A stretch of DNA of 55,731 bases from Paenirhizobium cremeum. Its GTDB lineage: Bacteria > Pseudomonadota > Alphaproteobacteria > Rhizobiales > Rhizobiaceae. The notes below the pieces were generated by a model. The model was not told where the DNA came from, did no database searches, and saw only the letters and a program-made list of their open reading frames with translations. The stretch covers positions 96,805 through 152,535 of the forward strand of contig NZ_JAGGCS010000014.1 of assembly GCF_022884085.1 (NCBI RefSeq), written 5' to 3'. Each line of letters opens with the position of its first letter. Position 1 is the first letter of the stretch. Positions 37,672 to 46,424 of the stretch are shown piece after piece. A program made the translations under genes and the position numbers.

Positions 37672-39437
37672 CGCTGACCTCCAAGGAGATCGTCCGACGC
37701 GGTGACGACGTCGAGGTCGTTCCCCAGATGATGAGCGAGAATGCCAGCGAGTGTCGGAATGTCGGGCCGCGGGATTTCGATATGGGTCTCGAGCCGTCCC
37801 GAGCGGCGAATGGCTTCATCGATTTCGGCCGGCCGGTTGGTGGCGCCGACGACAATGACGCCATCGGTTTTCACGGCGCCATCGAGCAATTCGAGGAGCT
37901 TGTTGACGCACGCGTTCCAGTAGTCGGAATAAGACCGAGACGCCGAAGCCCGTTTGCCGATGCCGTCGATCTCGTCAATGAACAGGATGCAGGGCGCTTG
38001 GCGCCGGGCCTCGGCAAGAGTATCTGCCATCCTGCCCAGCACATCATGCAAGTATTCGCCTTGCAGCCAGGTCGAGACGGAAGTGGCGACGAGCGGTACC
38101 TGCAGCGAATTGCAAAGCGCCCGTGCGAAGGTGGTCTTACCGGTCCCTGGAGGTCCGGACAAAAGAAGCTTGGTGCTCATCTGTGACCACGCCAGCTCGC
38201 CGCCGAGATAATCCGCAAGATCGGTTTTCAGGCCGAGCGCCCAGTCTTTTGCCGCACCATAACCTGTCAGCGTCTCCACTCGCAGCGCGGTCAGCGCAGA
38301 CGTATCCTTGATGGGCTCCGGCTGGATCACTTCAGAGCCGGTGGGCTTGGCTTTTGATTTGCGTTTGTCTCTGTCATTTGACGCCGAGGTCGACGACGTC
38401 GATGTGCGACCGTCGGACCCGCAGCCATCCCCCGAGTTCTCTCCTCTGCGCTCGCTTGGGCTTTGCGTGATGAGACGCCGCGAGGAGGCCGCCTTGTCTC
38501 CGTCGTTCCCATCTTTCTTATCGTCGCGGTTCAGCGCCGCCAGTCCGGTGAGCGCATCGAGGCTCGACAGGATCGGACGGCCGGGCCTGATTGCGATAGC
38601 TAGATCGTCGAGCGTCAGCGCCTCTGCGTCGATCCTCGCGATGCTGCTGTCATGACGCATGACCGCCTCGCTGCCGTAGATCGCTTCGAGCAGGTCGGCG
38701 ATCAGCAGGCGATCGATCCCGGCGCCCGTCAGTCTGATATCGCATGTCAGATCGACCTGGTCAGGCACGCCATTGTGTGTCTCCGACACGGCAAGCACCG
38801 GTGTCCCATCCGCAAGCGCCCGCAGCAATTGTCCGCGCAGTGCGGCCCGGCTCGGGCGGTTGGTCTCGCCAGCCGGGACCTGCAGGAACACGCGTCTGGT
38901 CTCGCTGTCTACCCAACGCCAGAGATCGTCGTTGAAGGCAAAGTCCACCGCCGCGCCATTGTACGGCCCATACGGCACGATGCCGGTGTTTTCGATAAGC
39001 TGCGGCAATGCCCGCTCAAAGCCGTCGGCGAGGATCTGGATAGAGAAGACGGGTGCCGGCTGCCGCAAAAGCGCGACCAGATCGCGCAGTGTGACGCCGG
39101 ACTGTTCCATTGCCGCGGCAAGCAGCAGCAGAGTGGCCATGGGTTTGACGCTGGGTTTGTAGCCAGCCTCTGCAACGACGCGGACTGCGTAAGAACGTGC
39201 GACCGGGTCGGTGCCCGCTTCGTTCGCTGCACGCCGCGCGACATGCGCCGGCCACGCCGGCACGGCCGGAACGAGAACGGGTCGGCCGTGACCGTCCTGC
39301 GGTGCATCGATCAGAAAGCCCGCAAGATGATCGCGGATCCACTGCCGGTCCTGCTTCAGGTCGCCAGTGAGATGGGAGGGATCGAAGGCGGGGCTGAAGC
39401 GGCCGACGACATGACCGTCGACGGTCGCGGTCCTCAT
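37668..39437 (-). CDS. FtsH-like AAA+ ATPase lacking lid and protease (split FtsH-like subunit)
   Basis: This 589-residue protein has a novel N-terminal region of about 300 residues with no membrane segment, a low-complexity linker (about 303-375) and a classic AAA+ core: Walker A GPPGTGKT (428-435), Walker B FIDEID (486-491), sensor 1 GATNRP and arginine fingers R545/R548 (RRSGRLETH). The core stops at about residue 580, right where the FtsH lid begins; the lid is in the next gene. The ATG at 39437 has no Shine-Dalgarno sequence but lies 2 nt after the stop of a 29-codon ORF that has one, so it is probably translated by coupling. It could unfold substrates for the partner protease. Confidence 0.85.
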   Translation of the reverse strand: MRTATVDGHVVGRFSPAFDPSHLTGDLKQDRQWIRDHLAGFLIDAPQDGHGRPVLVPAVPAWPAHVARRAANEAGTDPVARSYAVRVVAEAGYKPSVKPMATLLLLAAAMEQSGVTLRDLVALLRQPAPVFSIQILADGFERALPQLIENTGIVPYGPYNGAAVDFAFNDDLWRWVDSETRRVFLQVPAGETNRPSRAALRGQLLRALADGTPVLAVSETHNGVPDQVDLTCDIRLTGAGIDRLLIADLLEAIYGSEAVMRHDSSIARIDAEALTLDDLAIAIRPGRPILSSLDALTGLAALNRDDKKDGNDGDKAASSRRLITQSPSERRGENSGDGCGSDGRTSTSSTSASNDRDKRKSKAKPTGSEVIQPEPIKDTSALTALRVETLTGYGAAKDWALGLKTDLADYLGGELAWSQMSTKLLLSGPPGTGKTTFARALCNSLQVPLVATSVSTWLQGEYLHDVLGRMADTLAEARRQAPCILFIDEIDGIGKRASASRSYSDYWNACVNKLLELLDGAVKTDGVIVVGATNRPAEIDEAIRRSGRLETHIEIPRPDIPTLAGILAHHLGNDLDVVTASDDLLGGQR

Positions 39438-39439
39438 TG

Positions 39440-39529
39440 TCAGCAGGCCGTTGCGGACCGCCAGACGCCGACGGCCCGGCGCTCGACATGATGCAGGCGG
39501 CGGATGAGAAAGGAGGACAGGCGATCCAT
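39440..39529 (-). CDS. 29-residue leader ORF ahead of the AAA+ gene
   Basis: The ORF starts with ATG overlapping the previous stop (TGATG), with AAGGAGG in front, and ends 2 nt before the ATPase ATG. It encodes a short basic peptide (MDRLSSFLIRRLHHVERR, then 11 more residues). It may serve only to deliver ribosomes to the ATPase start. Alternatively it is the original N-terminus separated by a frameshift. Confidence 0.5.
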   Translation of the reverse strand: MDRLSSFLIRRLHHVERRAVGVWRSATAC

Positions 39530-39888
39530 CAGCGATCCTCCTTCATGGCTGGGAGAACGGAAACAATTTCCGGCGGCACGCCCTGACGAGCGGCCGTCCG
39601 ATGATTGGCGCCGGCCCTCCTGTTGAGACAGTCGAGAACCAGGCGGCAGGCTGGCTCGCCTGAACGTGCCAGGTGGCGCAGCCGGTCGAGCAGCACGGAG
39701 GGAATGGTGCGCCTGTCCCGCTGCCGCTGCCGGGCAAACGCAAGCGTGAGGCCGATGATCAGAGCCGGGTCGTCCTGCGGACGCGGAGCCACGGGAGGCT
39801 GACTGGTTTCGGGAGCCTCCGAGCTGCCCCGCTTGAGGCGGGCAGATGTCGATGATGATGATGTTTCGGGAATGATGTCTGCGGACAT
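39529..39888 (-). CDS. hypothetical protein in the split-FtsH operon
   Basis: This 119-residue protein has a Ser/Pro-rich, probably disordered first half and a basic, helical second half (LIIGLTLAFARQRQRDRRTI and following). There is no recognised domain. The ATG at 39888 has AGGAG 8 nt upstream. Its stop overlaps the start of the leader ORF, so it is cotranslated with the ATPase and protease genes and may be an adaptor or regulator of them. Confidence 0.65.
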   Translation of the reverse strand: MSADIIPETSSSSTSARLKRGSSEAPETSQPPVAPRPQDDPALIIGLTLAFARQRQRDRRTIPSVLLDRLRHLARSGEPACRLVLDCLNRRAGANHRTAARQGVPPEIVSVLPAMKEDR

Positions 39889-40013
39889 GCAGGATCTCCT
39901 CGCCGGTCCAGCGTTGATGGACGGCGTCTTCAGAGGATGACGGGAACGGGAAGAGGCTGCCGCGGCGTCACGCGCCGCGGCCATAGCCTCATTCGAGCGA
40001 AGGCTCGGTAGTG

Positions 40014-41171
40014 TCAGGCGTCGAGCAGACGCCGGGCAAAGCCGATGCGGATGTGCTCGGGCGGCCAGGAGACAGGGTCATCTGCCAGTGACTCTGGATC
40101 ATCGCGGCCATCGTCATCATCGAAGGTCGGGGCTTCGCAGGAGCCACAACGGCATCCCAGTTCGTGCTCCTCGATACCGTTCGTGACGTCGTCGCAGACC
40201 ATGACGCGCGGGATTGCCCGCAGCACACCGAACCGACGCGCGGATGTCGACGTCAGAGGCATAATTGGTTCGGAAGCCGGGACCGACGTCACGGCTGGCG
40301 TCGCCGGGAAACCGAGTGCGCGGCGCGCCTCTGCTTCGAGAAGCTGCTGCACGCGGCGCCCGAAACGCAGGCGCAGTTCCGCCATGCAAGCCGCCGCCCC
40401 ATCGATCTCGAGAAGGTCGTCGACTTCCGACAGCGCCCAGACGCCCGCCGCATGATCGCTCGGACGGCTGGCGCCATCGACGATCGCAACACCGACCGTC
40501 TCGACCATCATCCGCTTCTGCGTCTTGTAGAGCCAGTCCGGCAGCACCATGGCTGACGCCAACATCTTGAGCTTCAGCTCTTCGAGCCGACTGGTGTCGC
40601 CATAGGACGCGAGCGACCGCTTGAGGTCGAGAACGAAGGCGGCGCGCCTGGCGCGGTTCACGACGATCAGATCCGGCGTGTAGCTGCCCTTGGCCGGCGC
40701 TTCGCAGTCAAGACGGACGCCCTCGAGCTGGCGCCAGTGATTGCCGGCCACCGCTTCGATCGCGGCTTTAACCAGTGGCAGCTTGATCGACTGCATCAGG
40801 ACGACGAGATTCGGATTCACCTTGGCGAGCCGCTCGACGGCCTGCTCCAGGAGCTTGCCTTCGCGGAACGAGACCGCCCTGACCAGCGAGGCGACATTGA
40901 CATAGTGCCCGAGGATTTCGTCCTCGACCGGCTCGCCGTCGGCAATCGCGGCGATGGCCTTCTCGATCAGCACGTCGAAGTCGATCTCGACGTCGGGGTA
41001 ACGCACCATATGCAGGTGGCGCCGCAGCACGGGCGGTTCAGCCTGAACAGCGGCACGCTCACCGAAGTGGCGCCGGGACGCCGAGCCAGCGGCAAAAGAC
41101 ATGGTGGGGGATGCCGCATGCGCGCCGCGCAGAACTTCCCCGGCGGGGGATGAAGCGTGTAAGTTGGTCAA
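40014..41171 (-). CDS. PD-(D/E)XK-like protein heading the split-FtsH operon
   Basis: This 385-residue protein is not recognised by family. A nuclease-fold signature is visible: E150 in RQLEG, P166-D167 in YTPDLIVV and D182-x-K184 in AFVLDLKRS, with spacing typical of PD-(D/E)XK enzymes. The C-terminal part has a cysteine cluster (GCRCGSC) and an acidic tract. A TTG start at 41171 with AGAAGGA upstream fits best; an ATG at 41102 is an alternative without a Shine-Dalgarno. It is the first of four same-strand genes, 125 bp before the 119-residue protein gene. Confidence 0.68.
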   Translation of the reverse strand: MTNLHASSPAGEVLRGAHAASPTMSFAAGSASRRHFGERAAVQAEPPVLRRHLHMVRYPDVEIDFDVLIEKAIAAIADGEPVEDEILGHYVNVASLVRAVSFREGKLLEQAVERLAKVNPNLVVLMQSIKLPLVKAAIEAVAGNHWRQLEGVRLDCEAPAKGSYTPDLIVVNRARRAAFVLDLKRSLASYGDTSRLEELKLKMLASAMVLPDWLYKTQKRMMVETVGVAIVDGASRPSDHAAGVWALSEVDDLLEIDGAAACMAELRLRFGRRVQQLLEAEARRALGFPATPAVTSVPASEPIMPLTSTSARRFGVLRAIPRVMVCDDVTNGIEEHELGCRCGSCEAPTFDDDDGRDDPESLADDPVSWPPEHIRIGFARRLLDA

Positions 41172-41463
41172 AGCCCGATTCCTTCTAGTACAAGGCTTGA
41201 GGGTCAGGCCCTTGGTAGCGTTGGCGCGCTGCCTTGGGCCGTTTCGCTCCTCTCTGGTGGAGCCACCTAGTCCTGACAGGACCCGGACCGGATCTCAAGG
41301 ATCCCCACGGCAAAAAGAGAACGGATCCGGAACACGGTTAACAGCGGGCTCATGTCCGAATTCGGTTTGCACTCGATGGTAAACGAGCAGTAAAGCGCGA
41401 TAAGCACGGCGCCAAACGGACAATCGGAATCAAGAAAGGGGCTCAAAAGCCCCTTTCTTATGT
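41172..41463. other. 292-bp gap between the DUF3102-like gene and the nuclease-like gene
   Basis: It holds a strong hairpin terminator at its right end (41432-41459) and several GGATCC/CCGGATC-type partial repeats (41285-41335) of unclear meaning. The promoter for the leftward four-gene operon must lie here. Confidence 0.5.
41432..41459. terminator. strong hairpin terminator
   Basis: AAGAAAGGGGCT and AGCCCCTTTCTT form a perfect 12-bp stem with a 4-nt loop, starting 5 bp past the stop of the DUF3102-like gene. It separates that gene from the downstream operon. Confidence 0.8.
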
Positions 41464-42642
41464 TCAGTCCGCCGACGCCCCGGCGAGTTTGCGCACCAGC
41501 GCCTTCGGCTTCCGCAGTCCAGACTGCCCCTCGGTCAAACCGAAAGGGAGGACATTGGATTCACCGCTCTCCGAGGCTCCCCCACTCCGGGCGAACATCG
41601 CTGGCGGCACGTAGTCCTCCAGAGCTTCATCTGCGTCTTCGGACGGATCGATGCTCGGCGCCTCTACCCGCACGATGCCACCCAGCGCCTCCAACCCACT
41701 GCGCATCACCGTGTCCGGTGAGCTCGAGGCATCCGCGGTCGCAAGCGGCCATTCGGGTTGCTTCGTGCGGGACGTTGCCCAGTCGAGGAGCGGCAGCACC
41801 GACTGGCTGAGCCACACCTCTAGCTCCTTGGCCTCAGGCCAGGCTTCCCGATCGCCCACGTCGTCGAGCGTCTCGAAGACCTGGTGCCAGCGGCTTCCGG
41901 GGACAAGTTCAGTCGCGGTGAGCTTGCGGACGTCGATGTCACCCGGCGCATCCAGAAGCAGGACGTTTCCCAGACTGCGCTTGGCCAGTCGGGCCAAGGG
42001 CTCAAGCACCGGAACGACAGCCTTCTTCTGCAGACGCTTGCCCTGCGGTTTGCTTTCGAGAATGTCTTCCACTGCCTTGGCAAGAGCTGCCGCACTCTCA
42101 ACGAAAGCGGCAACACCACTCTTCGTCTTGAGGTCGATCAGCGCCCGCAGTCCGGATAGACCGCCGACGTCGGCAAGCTCCTTTGCGGAGACTTCCTCGG
42201 AGGCTGCTTCGGAACCGTCCGTCAGCAAAGCTTTCACCTCGCTGACTCGAATACCGTCGTTCTCCTCCGCGTGGGCAAAGGCGGCTTCGATCTTTTCCGC
42301 TGGCGCGGACGCCAGATGGAAAAGCACTGTGGGGCTGATGGCAAGCTCGACTGCACGCTCACGGTAGGCGGTAAGGTTTCGAGCAACGGCCCGGTAATTC
42401 CGTGCCGTCTTCGAGGAGATGTCGCATCGCTGCGAAACCCATTTTTCGAACGTCCCCGGTTCGACGAGTTCGGACGCCTGCTCCAGCAGGTCACCTAGTG
42501 CGAACGCCTGGTCCGTGGAGCGGCGCCCCAAAGCCTGAATGTCAGCGGCTGTCGCTTCCAACGCTTTCATGCTCCGGGCGTCGATGTCGGCCGCGCCGTA
42601 GTCAAAGCGGGCGGGTGCCCGTTTTGCTGTCTTGTTCGTCAT
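41464..42642 (-). CDS. DUF3102-like putative DNA-binding protein
   Basis: This 392-residue protein resembles DUF3102 in residues about 25-110 (FALGDLLEQASELVEPGTFE, then CDISSKTARNYRAVAR), a helix-turn-helix-like region common on plasmids and integrative elements. The middle is helical and the end is Pro/Ser-rich. The ATG at 42642 has AAGGAT 9 nt upstream. A 10-bp dyad lies 28-53 bp upstream of the start, suggesting autoregulation, and a strong terminator follows. A role in control or maintenance of the element is plausible but unproven. Confidence 0.65.
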   Translation of the reverse strand: MTNKTAKRAPARFDYGAADIDARSMKALEATAADIQALGRRSTDQAFALGDLLEQASELVEPGTFEKWVSQRCDISSKTARNYRAVARNLTAYRERAVELAISPTVLFHLASAPAEKIEAAFAHAEENDGIRVSEVKALLTDGSEAASEEVSAKELADVGGLSGLRALIDLKTKSGVAAFVESAAALAKAVEDILESKPQGKRLQKKAVVPVLEPLARLAKRSLGNVLLLDAPGDIDVRKLTATELVPGSRWHQVFETLDDVGDREAWPEAKELEVWLSQSVLPLLDWATSRTKQPEWPLATADASSSPDTVMRSGLEALGGIVRVEAPSIDPSEDADEALEDYVPPAMFARSGGASESGESNVLPFGLTEGQSGLRKPKALVRKLAGASAD

Positions 42643-42949
42643 GTCAAAGATCCTTGCACGTTGCAAACTCATCAACTGCATTCACGCAATTGATGGATAC
42701 ATTATCCCTCTGATCGAAAAGCAAGACAAGGCGTATCGAAAGTTGCGTATCGAGAATTTACTTCATTAAGTCTCGGCTATACAATGATTACTACTTAATT
42801 AATCCTCGCATTCATCAAATTTGAGAAATTTTATTTTCCATTCCATCAAGTAACAATACACAACCCTAGGACGCAACATCTGGCGCGTGTGCGTGTTTTC
42901 GAACACCGGCCGACCTGGTAACACCAGAACGATTCATAGAGGTGCAACG
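42643..42949. other. 307-bp AT-rich gap with operator-like dyad
   Basis: The region contains CATCAACTGC (42670-42679) and GCAATTGATG (42686-42695), a 10-bp dyad with one mismatch, a direct repeat of CGTATCGA near 42731-42756, and an AT-rich stretch (about 42760-42860) unlike the rest of the window. It probably contains the DUF3102-gene promoter. No gene is visible. Confidence 0.55.
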
Positions 42950-43205
42950 ATGTCAAAAGCGGTCCTGACGACGAAAGTCGACCCGACCTACGACGACCTT
43001 CCGGAGCAACGGTACCATTTCCGGCGCACCTATCTGCGTCAGGTCGAGGCTGCACGCGGTGACTGGATCGTCTACTATGAGCCCCGGCGGCCAAGCGGCG
43101 ATCTTATGAAGACGGGAGGCAAGCAGCCATTTCGCCGCAGCCAGGATCACAGATATCATCGAGGATCCGTCTAGAGCCGGTGCTCTCATTAGACTCGAGC
43201 ACTGA
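42950..43205 (+). pseudogene. truncated, frameshifted HNH-endonuclease-like gene
   Basis: The first frame from the ATG at 42950 reads TYDDLPEQRYHFRRTYLRQV and GDWIVYYEPRR, the typical N-terminus of a family of HNH restriction-type proteins. After about 43120 the sense continues in another frame (HFAAARITDIIEDPSRAGA) to a stop at 43203. The catalytic HNH part is missing. AGAGG precedes the ATG. It sits right at the edge of the restriction-modification cluster, about 90 bp before the 16-bp element. Confidence 0.7.
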
Positions 43206-43297
43206 GTCTTTGGTAGCGCCTGCTTGTTTCGAGTCGCGCCGATGACCGCCTTCGCTGTTCCCACCGTTTCATCGAGAGAAATTTAAGGCTGAAGAGG

Positions 43298-43313
43298 CGG
43301 AAATTATTTCCGG
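43298..43313. repeat. 16-bp near-palindromic element, copy 2 (inverted)
   Basis: CGGAAATTATTTCCGG is the exact reverse complement of copy 1 at 33476-33491. It lies 79 bp before the start of the restriction operon. Confidence 0.7.
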
Positions 43314-43391
43314 ATAAATTGCACTCTCTGACATCCAAGGTTGAAAGGAATGGGCCTAAGGGCAATAGTCCTTTCCGATTCTGGGGGAAGC

Positions 43392-46300
43392 ATGACCAAG
43401 CCATTTTACGCCGAGCCGATTCTCAACTCGCCCTATGAAGTTCCGACGCGCCACCATGCACTGTCGGCCAGCGGTGAACCGCTTGACCATCCTCCGATCG
43501 AGGGAAGGCGGCGGTCGGAATACATAGCGCCTGTCCCTAAGAGCCGCCGCTCCAAGGCGTCTGCACAGAAGCAGACGAGCCTGGATCTCGATCAGCAGGA
43601 TGCGAATGCCGCCCGCTACAATCTTTCCAAGCTGATCAACGAGATCCGGGGGCATGTCGAGAGCTGGCGAAGGCTTCCCAATCCGGCCGACTGGGGCGTC
43701 ACCCCGACAACCCAGCGATTGCTTCAGCACTGGCGCCACCATTCTTTTTCAGGACCTCGGCCGTTCTTCTGCCAGGTTGAAGCCGTCGAGACCGCGATCT
43801 GGCTTGCAGAGGTCGCACGCAACCGAAAGCAATACGCGCATATCTTCCGCCATTTGGAAGAGGCCAACCAGGACGCCAACCCGGATCTCTTCCGCATTGC
43901 CCTGAAACTGGCCACCGGTGCAGGCAAGACCACTGTCATGGCCATGCTGATCGCCTGGCAGTCGATCAATGCGGCGCGCCAGCCGAACTCCAGCCTGTTT
44001 TCCCGCGGCTTCCTGATCGTCGCCCCCGGCATCACCATCAAGGATCGTCTGCGCGTCCTCAAACCCTCCGACACTAGCAGCTACTACCGCACGCGCGAGC
44101 TGGTGCCGCAGGACATGATGCCGGACTTGAACAAGGCGAAGATCGAGATCGTCAACTACCATGTCTTCCAGCGCCGCAAGGCGCATGAGCTGAATGCCGT
44201 CGGCCTGCGTCTGATGAAAGGCTGGAAGAACGAGGAGATCGAGGAACTGGAAACCGAGGGGGCGATGCTGCAGCGCGCCTGCGGCGACCTCCTCCAGCTC
44301 AAGAATATCGTCGTCATCAACGACGAGGCCCATCACTGCTACCGCGAAAGGCCCAATACCAACGAAGAGGATGAGCTGAAGGGGCAGGAAAAGGAAGAAG
44401 CCAGGGAGAACAACGAGGCGGCGCGTCTCTGGATTTCCGGCATCGAGGCTCTGAAGCGCAAGGTCGGCGTGCGGGCGGTTTACGATCTTTCCGCGACGCC
44501 CTTCTTCCTGCGCGGCTCGGGTTATGAGGAGGGCACGCTCTTTCCCTGGGTTGTCTCCGATTTCTCGCTGGTCGATGCCATCGAATGCGGCATCGTCAAG
44601 CTGCCGCGCGTGCCGGTCTCCGATAATTCGGTCAACTCGGCGATGCCAGTCTACCGCAATCTGTGGGACCATATCGGTAAGGACATGCCGAAGAAGGGTG
44701 CTGGCAAATCCGGTGATCTCGATCCGTTCAAGATGCCGTCGCCGCTGCAAACGGCGCTTTATTCGCTCTATTCCCATTACGAGAAGGAATATGAGGCCTG
44801 GGAAAAGGCCGGTATCGGTGTGCCACCCGTCTTCATCGTCGTGTGCAACAACACGGCCAGCTCCAAGCTTGTCTATGAGTGGATTTCCGGTTGGGAGCGG
44901 GAGGTTGAGGGCGAGCGCCAGAACAAGCACAAGGGCCACCTGAAGCTGTTCAGCAATTTCGATCAATACGGCAATCCCCTGGCGCGGATGAACACCCTGC
45001 TGATCGACAGCCAGCAACTGGAATCCGGCGAGGCGCTCGACGCAAATTTCCGCGAGATTGCAGCTCTCGAACTGGAGCGCTTCCGTCGCGAAAAGGCAGA
45101 GCGCGAAGGAGCCGCCGAGGCTGACAAGCTCTCGGACACGGAAATCCTGCGCGAGGTGATGAACACCGTCGGCCAGAAGGGACGGCTCGGCGAGCAGATC
45201 CGCTGCGTGGTGTCCGTCTCGATGCTGACTGAAGGCTGGGATGCAAACACCGTCACCCATATTCTCGGCGTGCGTGCCTTTGGCACGCAGCTTCTCTGTG
45301 AGCAGGTCATCGGCCGCGGCCTGCGCCGGCAGTCCTACGAGCTGAATGACAAGGGCCTGTTCAACACCGAATATGCCGATATCCTCGGCATTCCCTTCGA
45401 TTTCGCCACCGAACCGCAGGAGGTGGTTCGCACGCCGCCGAAGCCCGTCACTCGGGTTCACGCAATGAAGGAGCGGGCGAACCTTTCCATCCGCTTCCCG
45501 CGCGTCGCTGGTTACCGTACCGAACTGCCGTCGGATCGCTTTTCGGCAAGCTTCAACGAGGATTCCGTCCTGACGCTGACGCCGGAGCTCGTGGGTCCGT
45601 GCAAGGTCCGGCTGGAGGGTCTGGTCGGAGAAGGCCATGACATTTCGCCCGACGCGCTGAACGACATGCGGCCAAACACGGTCGCCATCCACCTGACGAA
45701 GAAACTGATTGAGCTCTATTTCCGGGAAACCGACCAGGACGTTCCCTATTACCTCTATAACCAGCTCCAGCCAATCACCCGGCGCTGGGTGAATGAATGC
45801 TTGAAGCTGACCGGCGGCACCAAGGCCGGCATGCTGACCTATGCGGAGCTGGCCGAGAAGGCCTGCGAACTGATCTACCAGGCGATCGTGCGCAGTGCGG
45901 GCGAGGAAGGAACCGGCGTCGTGAAGGCCATGCTCGATCCCTATAACCCGCACGGCTATACGGATTTCGTTTCCTTCATCACCACCAAGCAGAACCTCTG
46001 GCGCACCAGCCGGTCCCAGGTGAACTACGTGGTCTGCGACAGCGATTGGGAGGCGGAGTTTGCGCGCGTGGTGGAAGCCCATCCCTCCACCATCTCCTAC
46101 GTCAAGAATCAAGCGCTTGGTTTCGAAGTGCCCTACCGCGTAGGCAGCGTGCCGCGTCGCTATTTGCCGGATTTCATCATCCAAGTGGATGACGGCCGTG
46201 GTCCGGAGGACCCGCTGAACCTGATCATCGAGGTGAAGGGGTTCCGGGGGCTGGACGCGCAAATCAAGGCGCAGACCATGGAAAGCATGTGGGTGCCGGG

Positions 46301-46424
46301 GGTTAACAACCTGAAGAGCTACGGCCGCTGGGCCTTTAAAGAATTCCGCGACGCCTTCGCTATGGAAGAAGAATACAAGAAATTGATTGCATCGTTTCTG
46401 ACGGTGGCAGAGGAAGTCGCATAA
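43392..46424 (+). CDS. type III-like restriction enzyme, helicase-nuclease (BPTD_3080-like)
   Basis: This 1010-residue protein combines an SF2 helicase and a nuclease. It has Walker A (LATGAGKTTVMA, near 175), the DEAH-type box (INDEAHHCY, near 310), the later helicase motif (VIGRGLRR) and a C-terminal PD-(D/E)XK domain (PDFIIQV near 926, IIEVKGFRG near 945). It should cleave DNA that lacks methylation by the partner enzyme encoded downstream. The start at 43392 gives the family-typical MTKPFYAEPILNSPYE and follows GGGGAAG; upstream TTG or ATG codons are less likely. Its stop overlaps the DUF262 gene start (TAATG). Confidence 0.9.
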   Translation: MTKPFYAEPILNSPYEVPTRHHALSASGEPLDHPPIEGRRRSEYIAPVPKSRRSKASAQKQTSLDLDQQDANAARYNLSKLINEIRGHVESWRRLPNPADWGVTPTTQRLLQHWRHHSFSGPRPFFCQVEAVETAIWLAEVARNRKQYAHIFRHLEEANQDANPDLFRIALKLATGAGKTTVMAMLIAWQSINAARQPNSSLFSRGFLIVAPGITIKDRLRVLKPSDTSSYYRTRELVPQDMMPDLNKAKIEIVNYHVFQRRKAHELNAVGLRLMKGWKNEEIEELETEGAMLQRACGDLLQLKNIVVINDEAHHCYRERPNTNEEDELKGQEKEEARENNEAARLWISGIEALKRKVGVRAVYDLSATPFFLRGSGYEEGTLFPWVVSDFSLVDAIECGIVKLPRVPVSDNSVNSAMPVYRNLWDHIGKDMPKKGAGKSGDLDPFKMPSPLQTALYSLYSHYEKEYEAWEKAGIGVPPVFIVVCNNTASSKLVYEWISGWEREVEGERQNKHKGHLKLFSNFDQYGNPLARMNTLLIDSQQLESGEALDANFREIAALELERFRREKAEREGAAEADKLSDTEILREVMNTVGQKGRLGEQIRCVVSVSMLTEGWDANTVTHILGVRAFGTQLLCEQVIGRGLRRQSYELNDKGLFNTEYADILGIPFDFATEPQEVVRTPPKPVTRVHAMKERANLSIRFPRVAGYRTELPSDRFSASFNEDSVLTLTPELVGPCKVRLEGLVGEGHDISPDALNDMRPNTVAIHLTKKLIELYFRETDQDVPYYLYNQLQPITRRWVNECLKLTGGTKAGMLTYAELAEKACELIYQAIVRSAGEEGTGVVKAMLDPYNPHGYTDFVSFITTKQNLWRTSRSQVNYVVCDSDWEAEFARVVEAHPSTISYVKNQALGFEVPYRVGSVPRRYLPDFIIQVDDGRGPEDPLNLIIEVKGFRGLDAQIKAQTMESMWVPGVNNLKSYGRWAFKEFRDAFAMEEEYKKLIASFLTVAEEVA

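Noticed and set aside
37665..37675. Frameshift breaking a normal ftsH gene
   Set aside because: The second gene has its own GGAGG, an ATGA overlap and about 38 extra N-terminal residues before the lid, and neither part has the FtsH membrane segments.
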